This document shows, in pieces, positions 19,526-27,063 of a stretch of 64,000 nt of DNA; position 1 is the stretch's first letter; every line of letters starts with the position of its first letter. This DNA comes from an uncultured Christensenellaceae bacterium. GTDB lineage: Bacteria; Bacillota; Clostridia; Christensenellales; UBA3700. Under the pieces are notes generated by a model, which saw nothing but the letters and a program-made list of their open reading frames with translations, was not told the DNA's origin and searched no databases. The stretch covers positions 81,287 to 145,286 of the forward strand of contig CALWRH010000004.1 in the NCBI GenBank assembly GCA_944383895.1, read 5' to 3'. Both the position numbers and the translations under genes were made by a program.

Positions 19526-20557
19526 ATGCAAAACAGACTGACAAAAGGCAGACTTCTCGACGATGAAGGCAGACTGCTGCAGGCAGGATATTCGACCGTG
19601 ATGTCCAGAAGATACGACCGCAAAAACATCGCGGCGAGCAAATGGCGCATAAAAGAGTGGGATTATTACATAATTTCTGACGGCAGGAAGAGCATTGCGT
19701 TTACGATTTCGGACATAGGTTATCTGGGACTTATGAGCGTCAGCGTGATCGATCTTGAAGAACCCGCTTGCCGTACAAGCTCTAAGATAACGCTCTTTCC
19801 TTTCGGCAAATACGATTTTCCGAAAACATACGAAGACGGGGACGTTAAATTCAAATCCAAGGCGCTGAAACTGTATTTCAGAAACGACAAAGGAGAGCGC
19901 GAGATAGAGTGCGAATACAAGAAGTGGGACGGACAAAACACTTTGAAAGCAAAGATAAAGCTCACCCGTCCGCCGCGCGACGCAATGGTGATAGCTACGC
20001 CTTTCAAAGAAGACGAACGCGCTTTTTATTACAATGCAAAGCTCAACTGCATGACGGCGCAGGGATATTACGAGATCGGCGGTCAAAGATACGAGTTCGA
20101 TCCTCAGGTTGCGCTCGGCACCCTCGATTGGGGCAGAGGTGTCTGGACTTATAAAAACGTCTGGTATTGGGGCAGTATGCAATGGAGGCTCAAAAACGGA
20201 CACACGATAGGTTTCAACCTCGGGTACGGTTTCGGGGATACGTCGCAGGCGAGCGAGAACATGTTTTTTACGGACGGCATCGCGCACAAGCTTGGCAAAG
20301 TCACTTTCGATATACCGCAGAGAGACGGCAAGGACGATTTTATGAAAGAGTGGGCGATCAGGGACGACGAAGACAGGCTGTTCATGCGTTTCAAGCCCAT
20401 AATAGACAGATGCGACAGAGTGAACGCTCTTCTGGTGTCAACCAACCAGCATCAGGTATTCGGAGAGTTTGACGGGTACGTCAGGTTGGATGACGGCACG
20501 CTTATCGAGTTTTCCGCATGCAGAGGTTTTGCAGAGAAAGTAGTCAATAAGTGGTAA
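19526..20557 (+). CDS. DUF2804 family protein
   Basis: A 343-residue protein with the hallmarks of DUF2804: an N-terminal 'LTKGRLLDDEGRLLQAGYS', 'RIKEWDYYIISD', 'ISDIGYLGL', and a Trp/Gly-rich core 'LGTLDWGRGVWTYKNVWYW' followed by 'IGFNLGYGFGD'. The family is beta-rich and of unknown function; no catalytic residues are established. There are no signal peptide or membrane segments, so it should be cytosolic. It is transcribed alone from its own promoter and ended by a strong terminator. GAGGTGA lies about 5 nt before the ATG. Confidence 0.85.
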   Translation: MQNRLTKGRLLDDEGRLLQAGYSTVMSRRYDRKNIAASKWRIKEWDYYIISDGRKSIAFTISDIGYLGLMSVSVIDLEEPACRTSSKITLFPFGKYDFPKTYEDGDVKFKSKALKLYFRNDKGEREIECEYKKWDGQNTLKAKIKLTRPPRDAMVIATPFKEDERAFYYNAKLNCMTAQGYYEIGGQRYEFDPQVALGTLDWGRGVWTYKNVWYWGSMQWRLKNGHTIGFNLGYGFGDTSQASENMFFTDGIAHKLGKVTFDIPQRDGKDDFMKEWAIRDDEDRLFMRFKPIIDRCDRVNALLVSTNQHQVFGEFDGYVRLDDGTLIEFSACRGFAEKVVNKW

Positions 20558-20591
20558 AATAAAATTGCAGTTAATCAACACGGGCAAAGAA

Positions 20592-20626
20592 AAACGAAGA
20601 GCACGCGCTCTTCGTTTGACTTTTTT
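20592..20626 (+). terminator. Intrinsic terminator
   Basis: An 11-bp perfect stem (20592-20602 with 20607-20617, loop ACGC), then GAC and a run of six T. It ends the DUF2804 transcript and could also work for the small convergent gene. Confidence 0.85.
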
Positions 20627-20647
20627 GGCTATCTTTTGTATATCATA

Positions 20648-20794
20648 TTAAAGATCGTCCGCGTCCTGACACGGAACGTCGTCGTTGCCGAGTCCCGTAT
20701 AGCTGCCCAGCGGATCGAAACGGTCGTCTGCCGTGTTGTAAGCATCGACAGCCTTGTTTTTGTCTGCGCGTTCAGTGCGTTTGCGTGTAGCCAT
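20648..20794 (-). CDS. Small hypothetical protein, 48 residues
   Basis: A 48-residue hydrophilic protein with a basic N-terminal third ('MATRKRTERADKNK') and an acidic C-terminus ending 'PCQDADDL'. Start chosen at 20794 because GGAGG lies 9 nt upstream; longer in-frame versions have no ribosome binding site. No membrane segment or known domain is recognised. The 'DPLGSYTG' and terminal 'QDADDL' patterns look like conserved short motifs, but this is an impression and not a search result. Confidence 0.65.
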   Translation of the reverse strand: MATRKRTERADKNKAVDAYNTADDRFDPLGSYTGLGNDDVPCQDADDL

Positions 20795-20889
20795 ATAATT
20801 ACCTCCGGTATTGCCGAACGAGCGGCGTTTTGTCTTATTATACGCAAGTAAAATCATTGTAAACATTTGCCGAGGCAAACCCGATAGTA

Positions 20890-20918
20890 TAGACATCGGG
20901 GCGGTGCTGTGCTATACT
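20890..20918 (+). promoter_or_regulatory. Promoter of the SCP2-like/queH operon
   Basis: TAGACA (20890-20895), 17-nt spacer, TATACT (20913-20918), 24 nt before the first start codon. Confidence 0.6.
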
Positions 20919-20942
20919 TTAGTCAAACTAACGGGGTGAAAC

Positions 20943-21443
20943 ATGAAAGGAAAAAAGTTGCTGAAAAGATGTATAACCTCTTTCAATATGTACTTTTTCG
21001 CAAAGGCAGTCGTCTGCTGCAGCAGATATGACGAGGACTTCAAAAAGTACGTCGGCATGCTGCCGGAAAGATTCGTGTTCAGATTCAGGATCCTGCCGGA
21101 CGGAGCGTCCATGACGCTTGTAAAGAACAACGATCGCCTTAGCGCGTCTACGGGCAAAGAACTTCTTCACAAGCCCGACGTAGACGTCTGTTTCAAAAAC
21201 GTAGAAGGCGGTTTCGCTTTCTTTTCGGGCAGGAAATCTTTTGCCAAGTGTTTCGCGCAATCCGCTTTCGTCATATACGGTGACGTATCGGGCATGATGA
21301 CGGTTTCGCATATGTTCGATATAGTAGGATCTTATATACTCACCAAGAGGATGCTCAGAAAATACGACAGGGCATTGTTGCCTCGAGACGCGGGAGTACA
21401 CAAAGTGCGTTTCTTGACTTTGTTCGGGAGGTTCGGACAATGA
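20943..21443 (+). CDS. SCP2-like small protein
   Basis: A 166-residue protein, first gene of a tight four-gene operon. The middle ('DVDVCFKNVEGGFAFFSG' followed by 'KSFAKCFAQSAFVIYGD') resembles the sterol-carrier SCP2 fold found in small bacterial lipid-binding proteins, where a hydrophobic tunnel binds acyl ligands. The assignment is tentative. GGGGTGA precedes the ATG. Its stop overlaps the start of the next gene (ATGA), which indicates translational coupling. Confidence 0.5.
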   Translation: MKGKKLLKRCITSFNMYFFAKAVVCCSRYDEDFKKYVGMLPERFVFRFRILPDGASMTLVKNNDRLSASTGKELLHKPDVDVCFKNVEGGFAFFSGRKSFAKCFAQSAFVIYGDVSGMMTVSHMFDIVGSYILTKRMLRKYDRALLPRDAGVHKVRFLTLFGRFGQ

Positions 21444-22624
21444 AAAACAGCGGTTTTTATTATGAGTTTTACAATCCCTCCAAAACGGTCTGCGGAGTGA
21501 ATTGCCTTGCAGGGGCGGTAGAACGTCTGCCTCGCCTCGGTCTGCACAACGCGTTTTTCGTCTGTGACGACATAGACAAGAGCACTGCAGTGGATGAGGT
21601 CCGCAAAGCGGTAAACGCAGTAAAAATAAAGACGGGGGCAATGTACGTCATTTCCGAAAAAGCGGTCTGTCTGGACAGCTTAAGGGAAATGCGCAACGTT
21701 TACAGGGTAAACAACTGCGATTGCATAATAGCGTGCGGCGATTATAAAGTTATAAATACGGCTAAGACGCTCAGGTTATTGTTGTCTGCTCAGGTGGCGC
21801 GTTTCGAGGATGTGAAAGGCATCAATGCCGCGAGAAAAAAAACGGATATACCGCTTGTCGTAATACCGACCAGCGTAGGTATAAGCAACGTAATGACCAG
21901 CAGCGTGTCGGTAAAGGACGATAAAGGTCAGACGTTTGAGTGTTTGTCGCCGCTTGCAGCGCCCGATTATTGTATCGTGGATCCGACTCTGACGTCGGTG
22001 TTCGACGCTCCTACCACTATCGCGGGGGCGCTCGAATCTTTTGCGAAAAACGTTGAAGAATTCGTCAGCAAACAGGCAGTTACTCTTACCAAGTGCATGA
22101 ACCTTATCGCTATAAGAGAGATAAGGGATAACGTTTTCAAAGTCGTAAACGATCCTATGGACGTGCACGCTGTACTCGGCTTGCAACGGGCAGGATTACT
22201 TGCGGGCATTTGCTATTCAAATGCGTCGGCAGGAATCACGCATGCGTTGGCGGGAGCGCTTTCTATCGTGTCGGGTGCTGAAAATTACGTTTGCACAGGC
22301 ATTGTTTTCGCTGCATGCATGCGTTACAATCTCGACGTTGCCGAACGCGATTACGCACAGGCTTTGTACTATATCGTAGGCGACGACAAGTACGCCGCAA
22401 CGCCTGCCGAAGACAGGGCGCGCACTCTTATCGAAACCGCGGAAAGACTTATAAAAGAACTGTTTGAAGAAAACGGTCTGCCTATGAGCCTTACGCAAAT
22501 TAATGTTAAAGAAGAGGATCTGGACAGGATTGTTGAAGAAACGATGAAGTCTTATACGCTTGTCACAAATCCGAAAAACGTCAAAAAAGAAGACGTGTAT
22601 GCGATTTTAAGGAGCGTGATGTGA
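21440..22624 (+). CDS. Fe-ADH-fold protein lacking metal ligands (copy 1)
   Basis: A 394-residue protein with the overall layout of iron-containing alcohol dehydrogenases: an N-terminal Rossmann-like half ('DCIIACGDYKVINTAKTLR' in place of the usual GGGSxxD nucleotide loop), 'IPTSVGISNVMTSS', and a helical C-terminal half. The four metal-binding positions look altered. The family 'DALxHAxE' helix reads 'GALESFAK', and the distal His-Gly reads 'CTG', although 'THALAG' remains. It is therefore probably not a normal alcohol dehydrogenase and may be a pseudoenzyme, subunit or binding protein. It overlaps the upstream gene by 4 nt and sits 1 nt before a similar paralogue. Confidence 0.7.
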   Translation: MKNSGFYYEFYNPSKTVCGVNCLAGAVERLPRLGLHNAFFVCDDIDKSTAVDEVRKAVNAVKIKTGAMYVISEKAVCLDSLREMRNVYRVNNCDCIIACGDYKVINTAKTLRLLLSAQVARFEDVKGINAARKKTDIPLVVIPTSVGISNVMTSSVSVKDDKGQTFECLSPLAAPDYCIVDPTLTSVFDAPTTIAGALESFAKNVEEFVSKQAVTLTKCMNLIAIREIRDNVFKVVNDPMDVHAVLGLQRAGLLAGICYSNASAGITHALAGALSIVSGAENYVCTGIVFAACMRYNLDVAERDYAQALYYIVGDDKYAATPAEDRARTLIETAERLIKELFEENGLPMSLTQINVKEEDLDRIVEETMKSYTLVTNPKNVKKEDVYAILRSVM

Positions 22625-22625
22625 T

Positions 22626-23807
22626 ATGAGTACGTTCAGTTTTTTCAACGATACAAAGATACTTTGCGGAGATCATGCTCTCGACAATCTGCCTTTCGAG
22701 CTCAGAGAGAGGGATTGCACGCGTCCGCTGTTTATTTCTGACGAAAGGTCTTACAGGCTCGGCTTTGCAAAAGAAGTAAAACGCGCCATGGACAACGATA
22801 TCATAGATTTCGGCGCGACTTATTTCAAGCTCGCAGAAAAAGCGTCGCCGTCAGAGTGCGACGACATAATAAATCTGTACAAGGCTCACGACTGCGACGG
22901 CATTATCGCCCTCGGAGGAGAAAACGTGACGCAGTGCGCCAAAGTTGCAAAACTCATGCTGCTGCAAGGTGTCGGAGATTTTGTCTATTTCAACCATAAA
23001 GCGGATATGGACGCAGATAAGGCGACTTATTCCGACGTGCCTTTGTTTATATTGCCCACGGATATCCCTTGCGGTATAGAGGCAACCGACAGAGCAATGA
23101 TCTACGACGAGAAGAACAACGTATTTTACAATTTCAACAGCGTTCTTTCAAGAGCGAGCGCAGTTATTCTCGACGTAAGACTTACGGATATAATGCCTGC
23201 AAAGGCTATGGCTACCGCAGGACTCGGAGCTCTGGCAATGGGCGTTAAAGGATTTGTCGACAATTCTGACAATCCTATCGCGCTTGCTTACGCAACGGGA
23301 GCTATACACACGCTCATCAACGAGCTGCTGCCTGCTATGAGACACAATTCAAACTCCGATTACAGAATAAGCATATACTCATCGATAATAAACGCCGGGG
23401 TAGCGTATTACGCTGTAAAAGAAAGCCTTATGAGAGATATGACCAACGAGCTTTCAATAAAGACTTCGCTGTCTGCGTTGCAGATACTCTCTATCCTTTT
23501 CCCTGTTTACTATAAAGAAAAAGTCGGCAAGGACAGAGTTTTCAAAAGCGTGCTCATGCCGCTCGTAGGAGAGGAACAGTATGCGCTCTCCAACGCTAAG
23601 TCAAGAGAAATAATAGCTCAGGACGTGCTCAGGGAGTTCTGGCAGAAAGTCGTTTCGCTCGCGGAAATACCGTCTTCGTTGCATGAGATAGGCGTCGAGC
23701 AGTCTGATTTCGTAAAATTGGCAGATGCAGTAATAACCCGTTACAAGGGAAACGATCCTCACAATAATTTCACGACGATAGTCAAGCTTCTCGAGGAGGT
23801 ATTTTGA
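22626..23807 (+). CDS. Fe-ADH-fold protein lacking metal ligands (copy 2)
   Basis: A 393-residue paralogue-like partner of the preceding protein. It keeps a more typical nucleotide loop ('GIIALGGENVTQCAKVAK') and 'ILPTDIPCGIEATDRAMI' where the family has its PTTxGTGSE motif. The metal-binding helix reads 'LGALAMGVKGF' (Asp and His lost), and no 'HxxG...HG' pair follows. Two adjacent genes with the same type of loss suggest a conserved non-catalytic pair or heteromer rather than recent decay: both frames are intact and have ribosome binding sites. Function unknown. Confidence 0.7.
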   Translation: MSTFSFFNDTKILCGDHALDNLPFELRERDCTRPLFISDERSYRLGFAKEVKRAMDNDIIDFGATYFKLAEKASPSECDDIINLYKAHDCDGIIALGGENVTQCAKVAKLMLLQGVGDFVYFNHKADMDADKATYSDVPLFILPTDIPCGIEATDRAMIYDEKNNVFYNFNSVLSRASAVILDVRLTDIMPAKAMATAGLGALAMGVKGFVDNSDNPIALAYATGAIHTLINELLPAMRHNSNSDYRISIYSSIINAGVAYYAVKESLMRDMTNELSIKTSLSALQILSILFPVYYKEKVGKDRVFKSVLMPLVGEEQYALSNAKSREIIAQDVLREFWQKVVSLAEIPSSLHEIGVEQSDFVKLADAVITRYKGNDPHNNFTTIVKLLEEVF

Positions 23808-24406
23808 AAGATTATATAATGCGCGCCGACGCTGTAAAGGAACAGCTTAAGAGCGAAGGCAGGCGCAAAAGCATGCTTCTGCACAGTTGCTGCGGTCCTT
23901 GCAGTACCTCATGCATAGAATACCTTTCAGAAGTTTTCGACGTTACGGTATTGTTTTACAATCCGAACATTGCGCCGGAAGACGAATATGCGCTGCGCGC
24001 AGCAGAGCAGCAGAGATATATACGCGACTTTACAAAAGGAGTCGGATGCATTGTCTGCGATTATAAACCCGAGGTGTTTTACGAGGCGGTAAAAGGACTC
24101 GAGAGTTGTCCCGAGGGAGGAGACAGGTGCAAAGTGTGTTTTGACATAAGACTCGACTTCTGTGCAAAAAAAGCGAAAGAACTCGGGTTCGATTATTTTT
24201 GCACCACGTTGACGGTCAGCCCTCACAAAAACGCAGAACTCATAAATCTTATCGGTCAGCAAAAGGCAGAAAAATACGGCATAGAATTTTTTCCTTCGGA
24301 TTTCAAAAAGCACGACGGGTATCTGAAATCGGTAAAACTTGCAAAAGAGGCGGGACTTTACAGACAAAATTATTGCGGGTGCGCTTTTTCGCTGCGCAAA
24401 GATTGA
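23804..24406 (+). CDS. queH: Epoxyqueuosine reductase QueH
   Basis: A 200-residue member of the QueH (formerly DUF208) family. It reduces epoxyqueuosine to queuosine at the wobble position of tRNAs with GUN anticodons, the last step of queuosine synthesis in organisms without QueG. Visible signatures: 'LLHSCCGPCSTSC' with adjacent Cys29-Cys30, 'DRCKVCFDIRL' (Cys109, Cys112) and 'NYCGCAFS' (Cys191, Cys193), which supply iron-sulfur and redox cysteines. The TTG start at 23804 is chosen because GAGGAGG lies just upstream and the start overlaps the previous stop; an ATG at 23819 is the alternative. Other queuosine genes are not in the window. Confidence 0.9.
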   Translation: MKDYIMRADAVKEQLKSEGRRKSMLLHSCCGPCSTSCIEYLSEVFDVTVLFYNPNIAPEDEYALRAAEQQRYIRDFTKGVGCIVCDYKPEVFYEAVKGLESCPEGGDRCKVCFDIRLDFCAKKAKELGFDYFCTTLTVSPHKNAELINLIGQQKAEKYGIEFFPSDFKKHDGYLKSVKLAKEAGLYRQNYCGCAFSLRKD

Positions 24407-24492
24407 TCGTTTTAACTATATCTCTTGTTCCTATAAATTTTTTCTTTTCTGCTTTAATTTAATATAAATTATTAAAATTGCATAAAATATTG

Positions 24493-24521
24493 TCGACAAA
24501 AAACGAATTTTGTTTTACAAT
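24493..24521 (+). promoter_or_regulatory. Promoter of the Wzz-like gene
   Basis: TCGACA (24493-24498), 17-nt spacer, TACAAT (24516-24521), about 45 nt before the start codon. The leader contains a short ACGTG/CACGT inverted repeat. Confidence 0.5.
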
Positions 24522-24565
24522 GTAGTTAACGTGGCTGAGTGGCACGTCAACGTTCGGAGGTTAGT

Positions 24566-25978
24566 ATGCAGGACAACAGAAAAGAATTTACTCTCAAGCA
24601 GATGGGCGAAGTCTTCAAAAGGGGTTGGCTGACTATGCTCATCTATATACTGATCGCGGCTATAGTGTTCGGTTCGGTTGCGGCGATATATAAGACGACG
24701 TCTACGACAAGCGAATACCGCGCAAAGATCAGTTTTGCAAGCGCCGTTGACGACGATATGCTGACGGATCTCAATTCGTCTGCAAACGTCAGCAAAGCAC
24801 TTACGGATCTCGGCATGAAAGAAGACGAAATTCCTGCTTACGTCGATGCGATCAGATCCGCGATTTCCATTACCCCTATCGTCTATTCCAATCAGACGGA
24901 TACCGAAACTCAGTTTATCCCCAGCAGCTATTGGGTGACCATGGGCGAGATCTCAGGCCTCAGCGAGGCGAGATGTACGCAGATACTCAACCGCATAATC
25001 GCCAATTTCATTGACGAATACAATCTCAAGAACTCTTCTTCGACCGTAACTTCTGAAAACGAACAGGCATTTGCAGACTATTCTTCTTTCGATTACGTCG
25101 AGGTTATATACGAGATGAACGCAAAGCTCGATACTATGAAATTCACCGCAGAAACGCTCAGTGCGCGTGCCAACGGTTTTGTTTCTTCTTCGAGAGACAT
25201 CACTTTCGCGGTGTTTATTTCGAGAATAGAATCCTTGCAGAAACAGCTCACCAATTACGAAGAGTGGATAATGAACAAGGGTATAACCAAAGAAACAAAC
25301 AAACTTACCGCAAGCGAATATATCGCTATGAGAGTCAGAATTGCAGAACAAACTGCCAGCAAGTACGAAAATATCGCTACCAAGTGGAAAGAGGCTATCG
25401 ATCTTATAGAACTCAACGGTAGTTTCAGCGGTACGATAGACGGACAGATCATAAACGTAGATATTTCTTCTTATATCGATTTCGTCAATAAGTATACAGA
25501 GCAGGTCGTGCCTCAGTACGAAGAAGCTGCAATGGTTCTTGAAGAGTGGCAGTCCAAACAAACTACGTTTGACTCTGCAACCGATTTCCCCAACGCAAGC
25601 GATGACGATAAAAAAACTTATCTTGCATCCGCAGACGCAGATATGGAGGATCTCGTAACCAACACGACTCAGCTTATCGAGATCTACAACGACATGATCA
25701 AGGACTATAACAAGAGCGGTATTTCTTCTTCGTCGTCCGCAAGTCTGATAACGCCGGCATACGTTTCTTCTACCTCGAAGATATCCAATACCGTGATACT
25801 GCTTATCATCGCGCTTGCAGTAGTGCTTGCAGGACTGATAGGATTCGTTCAGACGAGAAACAGATATCTCAAGCTGCTCGATGCTGAAGATCAGAAGGCG
25901 ATCGCACTTGCCGAAGAAACTCTGCCTGAAGAAAACAAGGCGGAAAACGCAGAAGACGACAAGTCAGAAAAACAGTAA
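24566..25978 (+). CDS. Wzz-like chain-length/coiled-coil membrane protein
   Basis: A 470-residue protein with transmembrane helices at about residues 22-42 and 413-433 and a long, mostly helical extracytoplasmic region between them. This is the layout of polysaccharide co-polymerases (Wzz/CpsC type). The N-terminus starts with a short cytoplasmic segment, and the C-terminus is a charged tail rich in Glu, Asp and Lys. No Walker motif or tyrosine cluster is present, so a kinase partner would be encoded elsewhere. Start chosen at 24566 because GGAGG lies 7 nt upstream; an in-frame ATG at 24539 lacks one. Monocistronic, with its own promoter and terminator. Confidence 0.65.
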   Translation: MQDNRKEFTLKQMGEVFKRGWLTMLIYILIAAIVFGSVAAIYKTTSTTSEYRAKISFASAVDDDMLTDLNSSANVSKALTDLGMKEDEIPAYVDAIRSAISITPIVYSNQTDTETQFIPSSYWVTMGEISGLSEARCTQILNRIIANFIDEYNLKNSSSTVTSENEQAFADYSSFDYVEVIYEMNAKLDTMKFTAETLSARANGFVSSSRDITFAVFISRIESLQKQLTNYEEWIMNKGITKETNKLTASEYIAMRVRIAEQTASKYENIATKWKEAIDLIELNGSFSGTIDGQIINVDISSYIDFVNKYTEQVVPQYEEAAMVLEEWQSKQTTFDSATDFPNASDDDKKTYLASADADMEDLVTNTTQLIEIYNDMIKDYNKSGISSSSSASLITPAYVSSTSKISNTVILLIIALAVVLAGLIGFVQTRNRYLKLLDAEDQKAIALAEETLPEENKAENAEDDKSEKQ

Positions 25979-25999
25979 TGACGATCGAAAAAATAAACA

Positions 26000-26028
26000 A
26001 GCCTCCGCAATGCGGGGGCTTTTATTTT
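26000..26028 (+). terminator. Intrinsic terminator
   Basis: A 9-bp stem with one G-U pair (26000-26008 with 26012-26020, loop AAT) followed by TTTATTTT. Confidence 0.8.
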
Positions 26029-26048
26029 GACTACAATGTATAAAAAAA

Positions 26049-26112
26049 GAAAACGACCGCTAACGCAAAGGAAAACGACCGCTCTCTCTCAACGCCTTTC
26101 CTCTTAGGAAAG
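26049..26112. repeat. 13-bp direct repeat and adjacent hairpin
   Basis: GAAAACGACCGCT occurs at 26049-26061 and again at 26071-26083 (22-bp period), followed by a 7-bp hairpin (26096-26102 with 26106-26112). The 258-nt gap between the Wzz-like and FabG-like genes otherwise shows nothing recognisable. Confidence 0.5.
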
Positions 26113-26278
26113 TATTTATAATTTACAATATTTTTCTGAATTTGTCAATAGGTTTGTCCGAAAAAAATACAAAATGCGACAAAAAACAGAAGATAATCCG
26201 ATTTATCAATAAATATTCAGCAATCTTCCCGTGCTGTACCGCTTAGGAACAGAGCGATATTAATATAAGTGAAGGACG

Positions 26279-27007
26279 TCAGACTATAAAACCGCCGTCT
26301 ACGCAAAGCGTTTGTCCCGTGATGTAATCCGATCCGTCAATAAAGAAAAGCACAGCCTTTGCAACGTCTTCGGGCGTACCGAGTCTGCCGAGAGGTATTT
26401 CTTCTTTCAGGACTTTCAGGTCGTCCTCGGAGAGGTGAGCGTTCATGTCCGTGTCTATGACTCCGGGGCATATGCAGTTTACGGTAACGTCGGATAAGGA
26501 CAGTTCTTTTGCGAGCGCTTTGGTAAAAGCTATAAGACCGCCTTTTGTCGCGCTGTAAACGCTTTCGCACGACGCGCCGGTTATTCCCCATACAGAAGAA
26601 ACGTTGACTATCCTGCCTTCGCGTGCCGACGCCATATAAGGGCACACGAGTTTTGTCAGAGTTATCGCGCCTTCGAGGTTGACGGACATCATGCGCGAAA
26701 TATCGTCGTCCGACGTATCAGCAAGCGGAGATATTACTGAATAAGCCGCATTGTTCACGAGAGCGTATATTCCGCCGAAACGCGCTGTCACGTCGTCTAC
26801 GACTCTTCTGAGAGCGTCTTTGTCGGAGTTGTCCGCCTTGTAAGCGCTGACCATGCAGCCGTCTTTGGCGAGCTCCGCTACGAGTTCCGCCGCGTCGCCG
26901 TCGCTTTGTCTGTATGTGAAGGCGACAGCGTATCCGTTCTTTGCCATAAGTTTTACTACGGCGCGTCCGATGCCTCTCGAACCGCCGCTTACGAGAACCG
27001 TTTTCAT
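26279..27007 (-). CDS. Short-chain dehydrogenase/reductase, FabG-like
   Basis: A 242-residue classical SDR oxidoreductase. Visible: NAD(P)-binding 'GGSRGIGR' (residues 8-15), 'NNAAY' (85-89), and the catalytic tetrad Asn110, Ser138, Tyr151, Lys155 ('YSATK'). 'PGVIDTDM' and the C-terminal 'ITGQTLCVDGG' match 3-oxoacyl-ACP reductases, which reduce beta-ketoacyl-ACP in fatty acid synthesis. No other fab gene is adjacent, so another ketone substrate is possible. It is divergent from the DEAD-box helicase, with only 56 nt between the start codons. The perfect TATAAT ends 6 nt before its ATG and there is no Shine-Dalgarno, so translation is probably leaderless. Confidence 0.88.
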   Translation of the reverse strand: MKTVLVSGGSRGIGRAVVKLMAKNGYAVAFTYRQSDGDAAELVAELAKDGCMVSAYKADNSDKDALRRVVDDVTARFGGIYALVNNAAYSVISPLADTSDDDISRMMSVNLEGAITLTKLVCPYMASAREGRIVNVSSVWGITGASCESVYSATKGGLIAFTKALAKELSLSDVTVNCICPGVIDTDMNAHLSEDDLKVLKEEIPLGRLGTPEDVAKAVLFFIDGSDYITGQTLCVDGGFIV

Positions 27008-27013
27008 ATCTCA

Positions 27014-27042
27014 ATTATATTATTTTGTTTGGATAAAATCAA
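27014..27042 (-). promoter_or_regulatory. Promoter of FabG-like gene, leaderless type
   Basis: On the minus strand: TTGATT (27042-27037), 17-nt spacer, TATAAT (27019-27014), then 6 nt to the ATG at 27007. It overlaps the divergent promoter of the helicase gene. Confidence 0.7.
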
Positions 27043-27057
27043 GTTTTGTTGTATCAT
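27029..27057 (+). promoter_or_regulatory. Promoter of DEAD-box gene, leaderless type
   Basis: TTGGAT (27029-27034), 17-nt spacer, TATCAT (27052-27057), then 6 nt to the ATG at 27064. Its spacer contains the -35 box of the divergent FabG-like gene, so the two promoters may exclude each other. Confidence 0.65.
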
Positions 27058-27063
27058 AAACGT

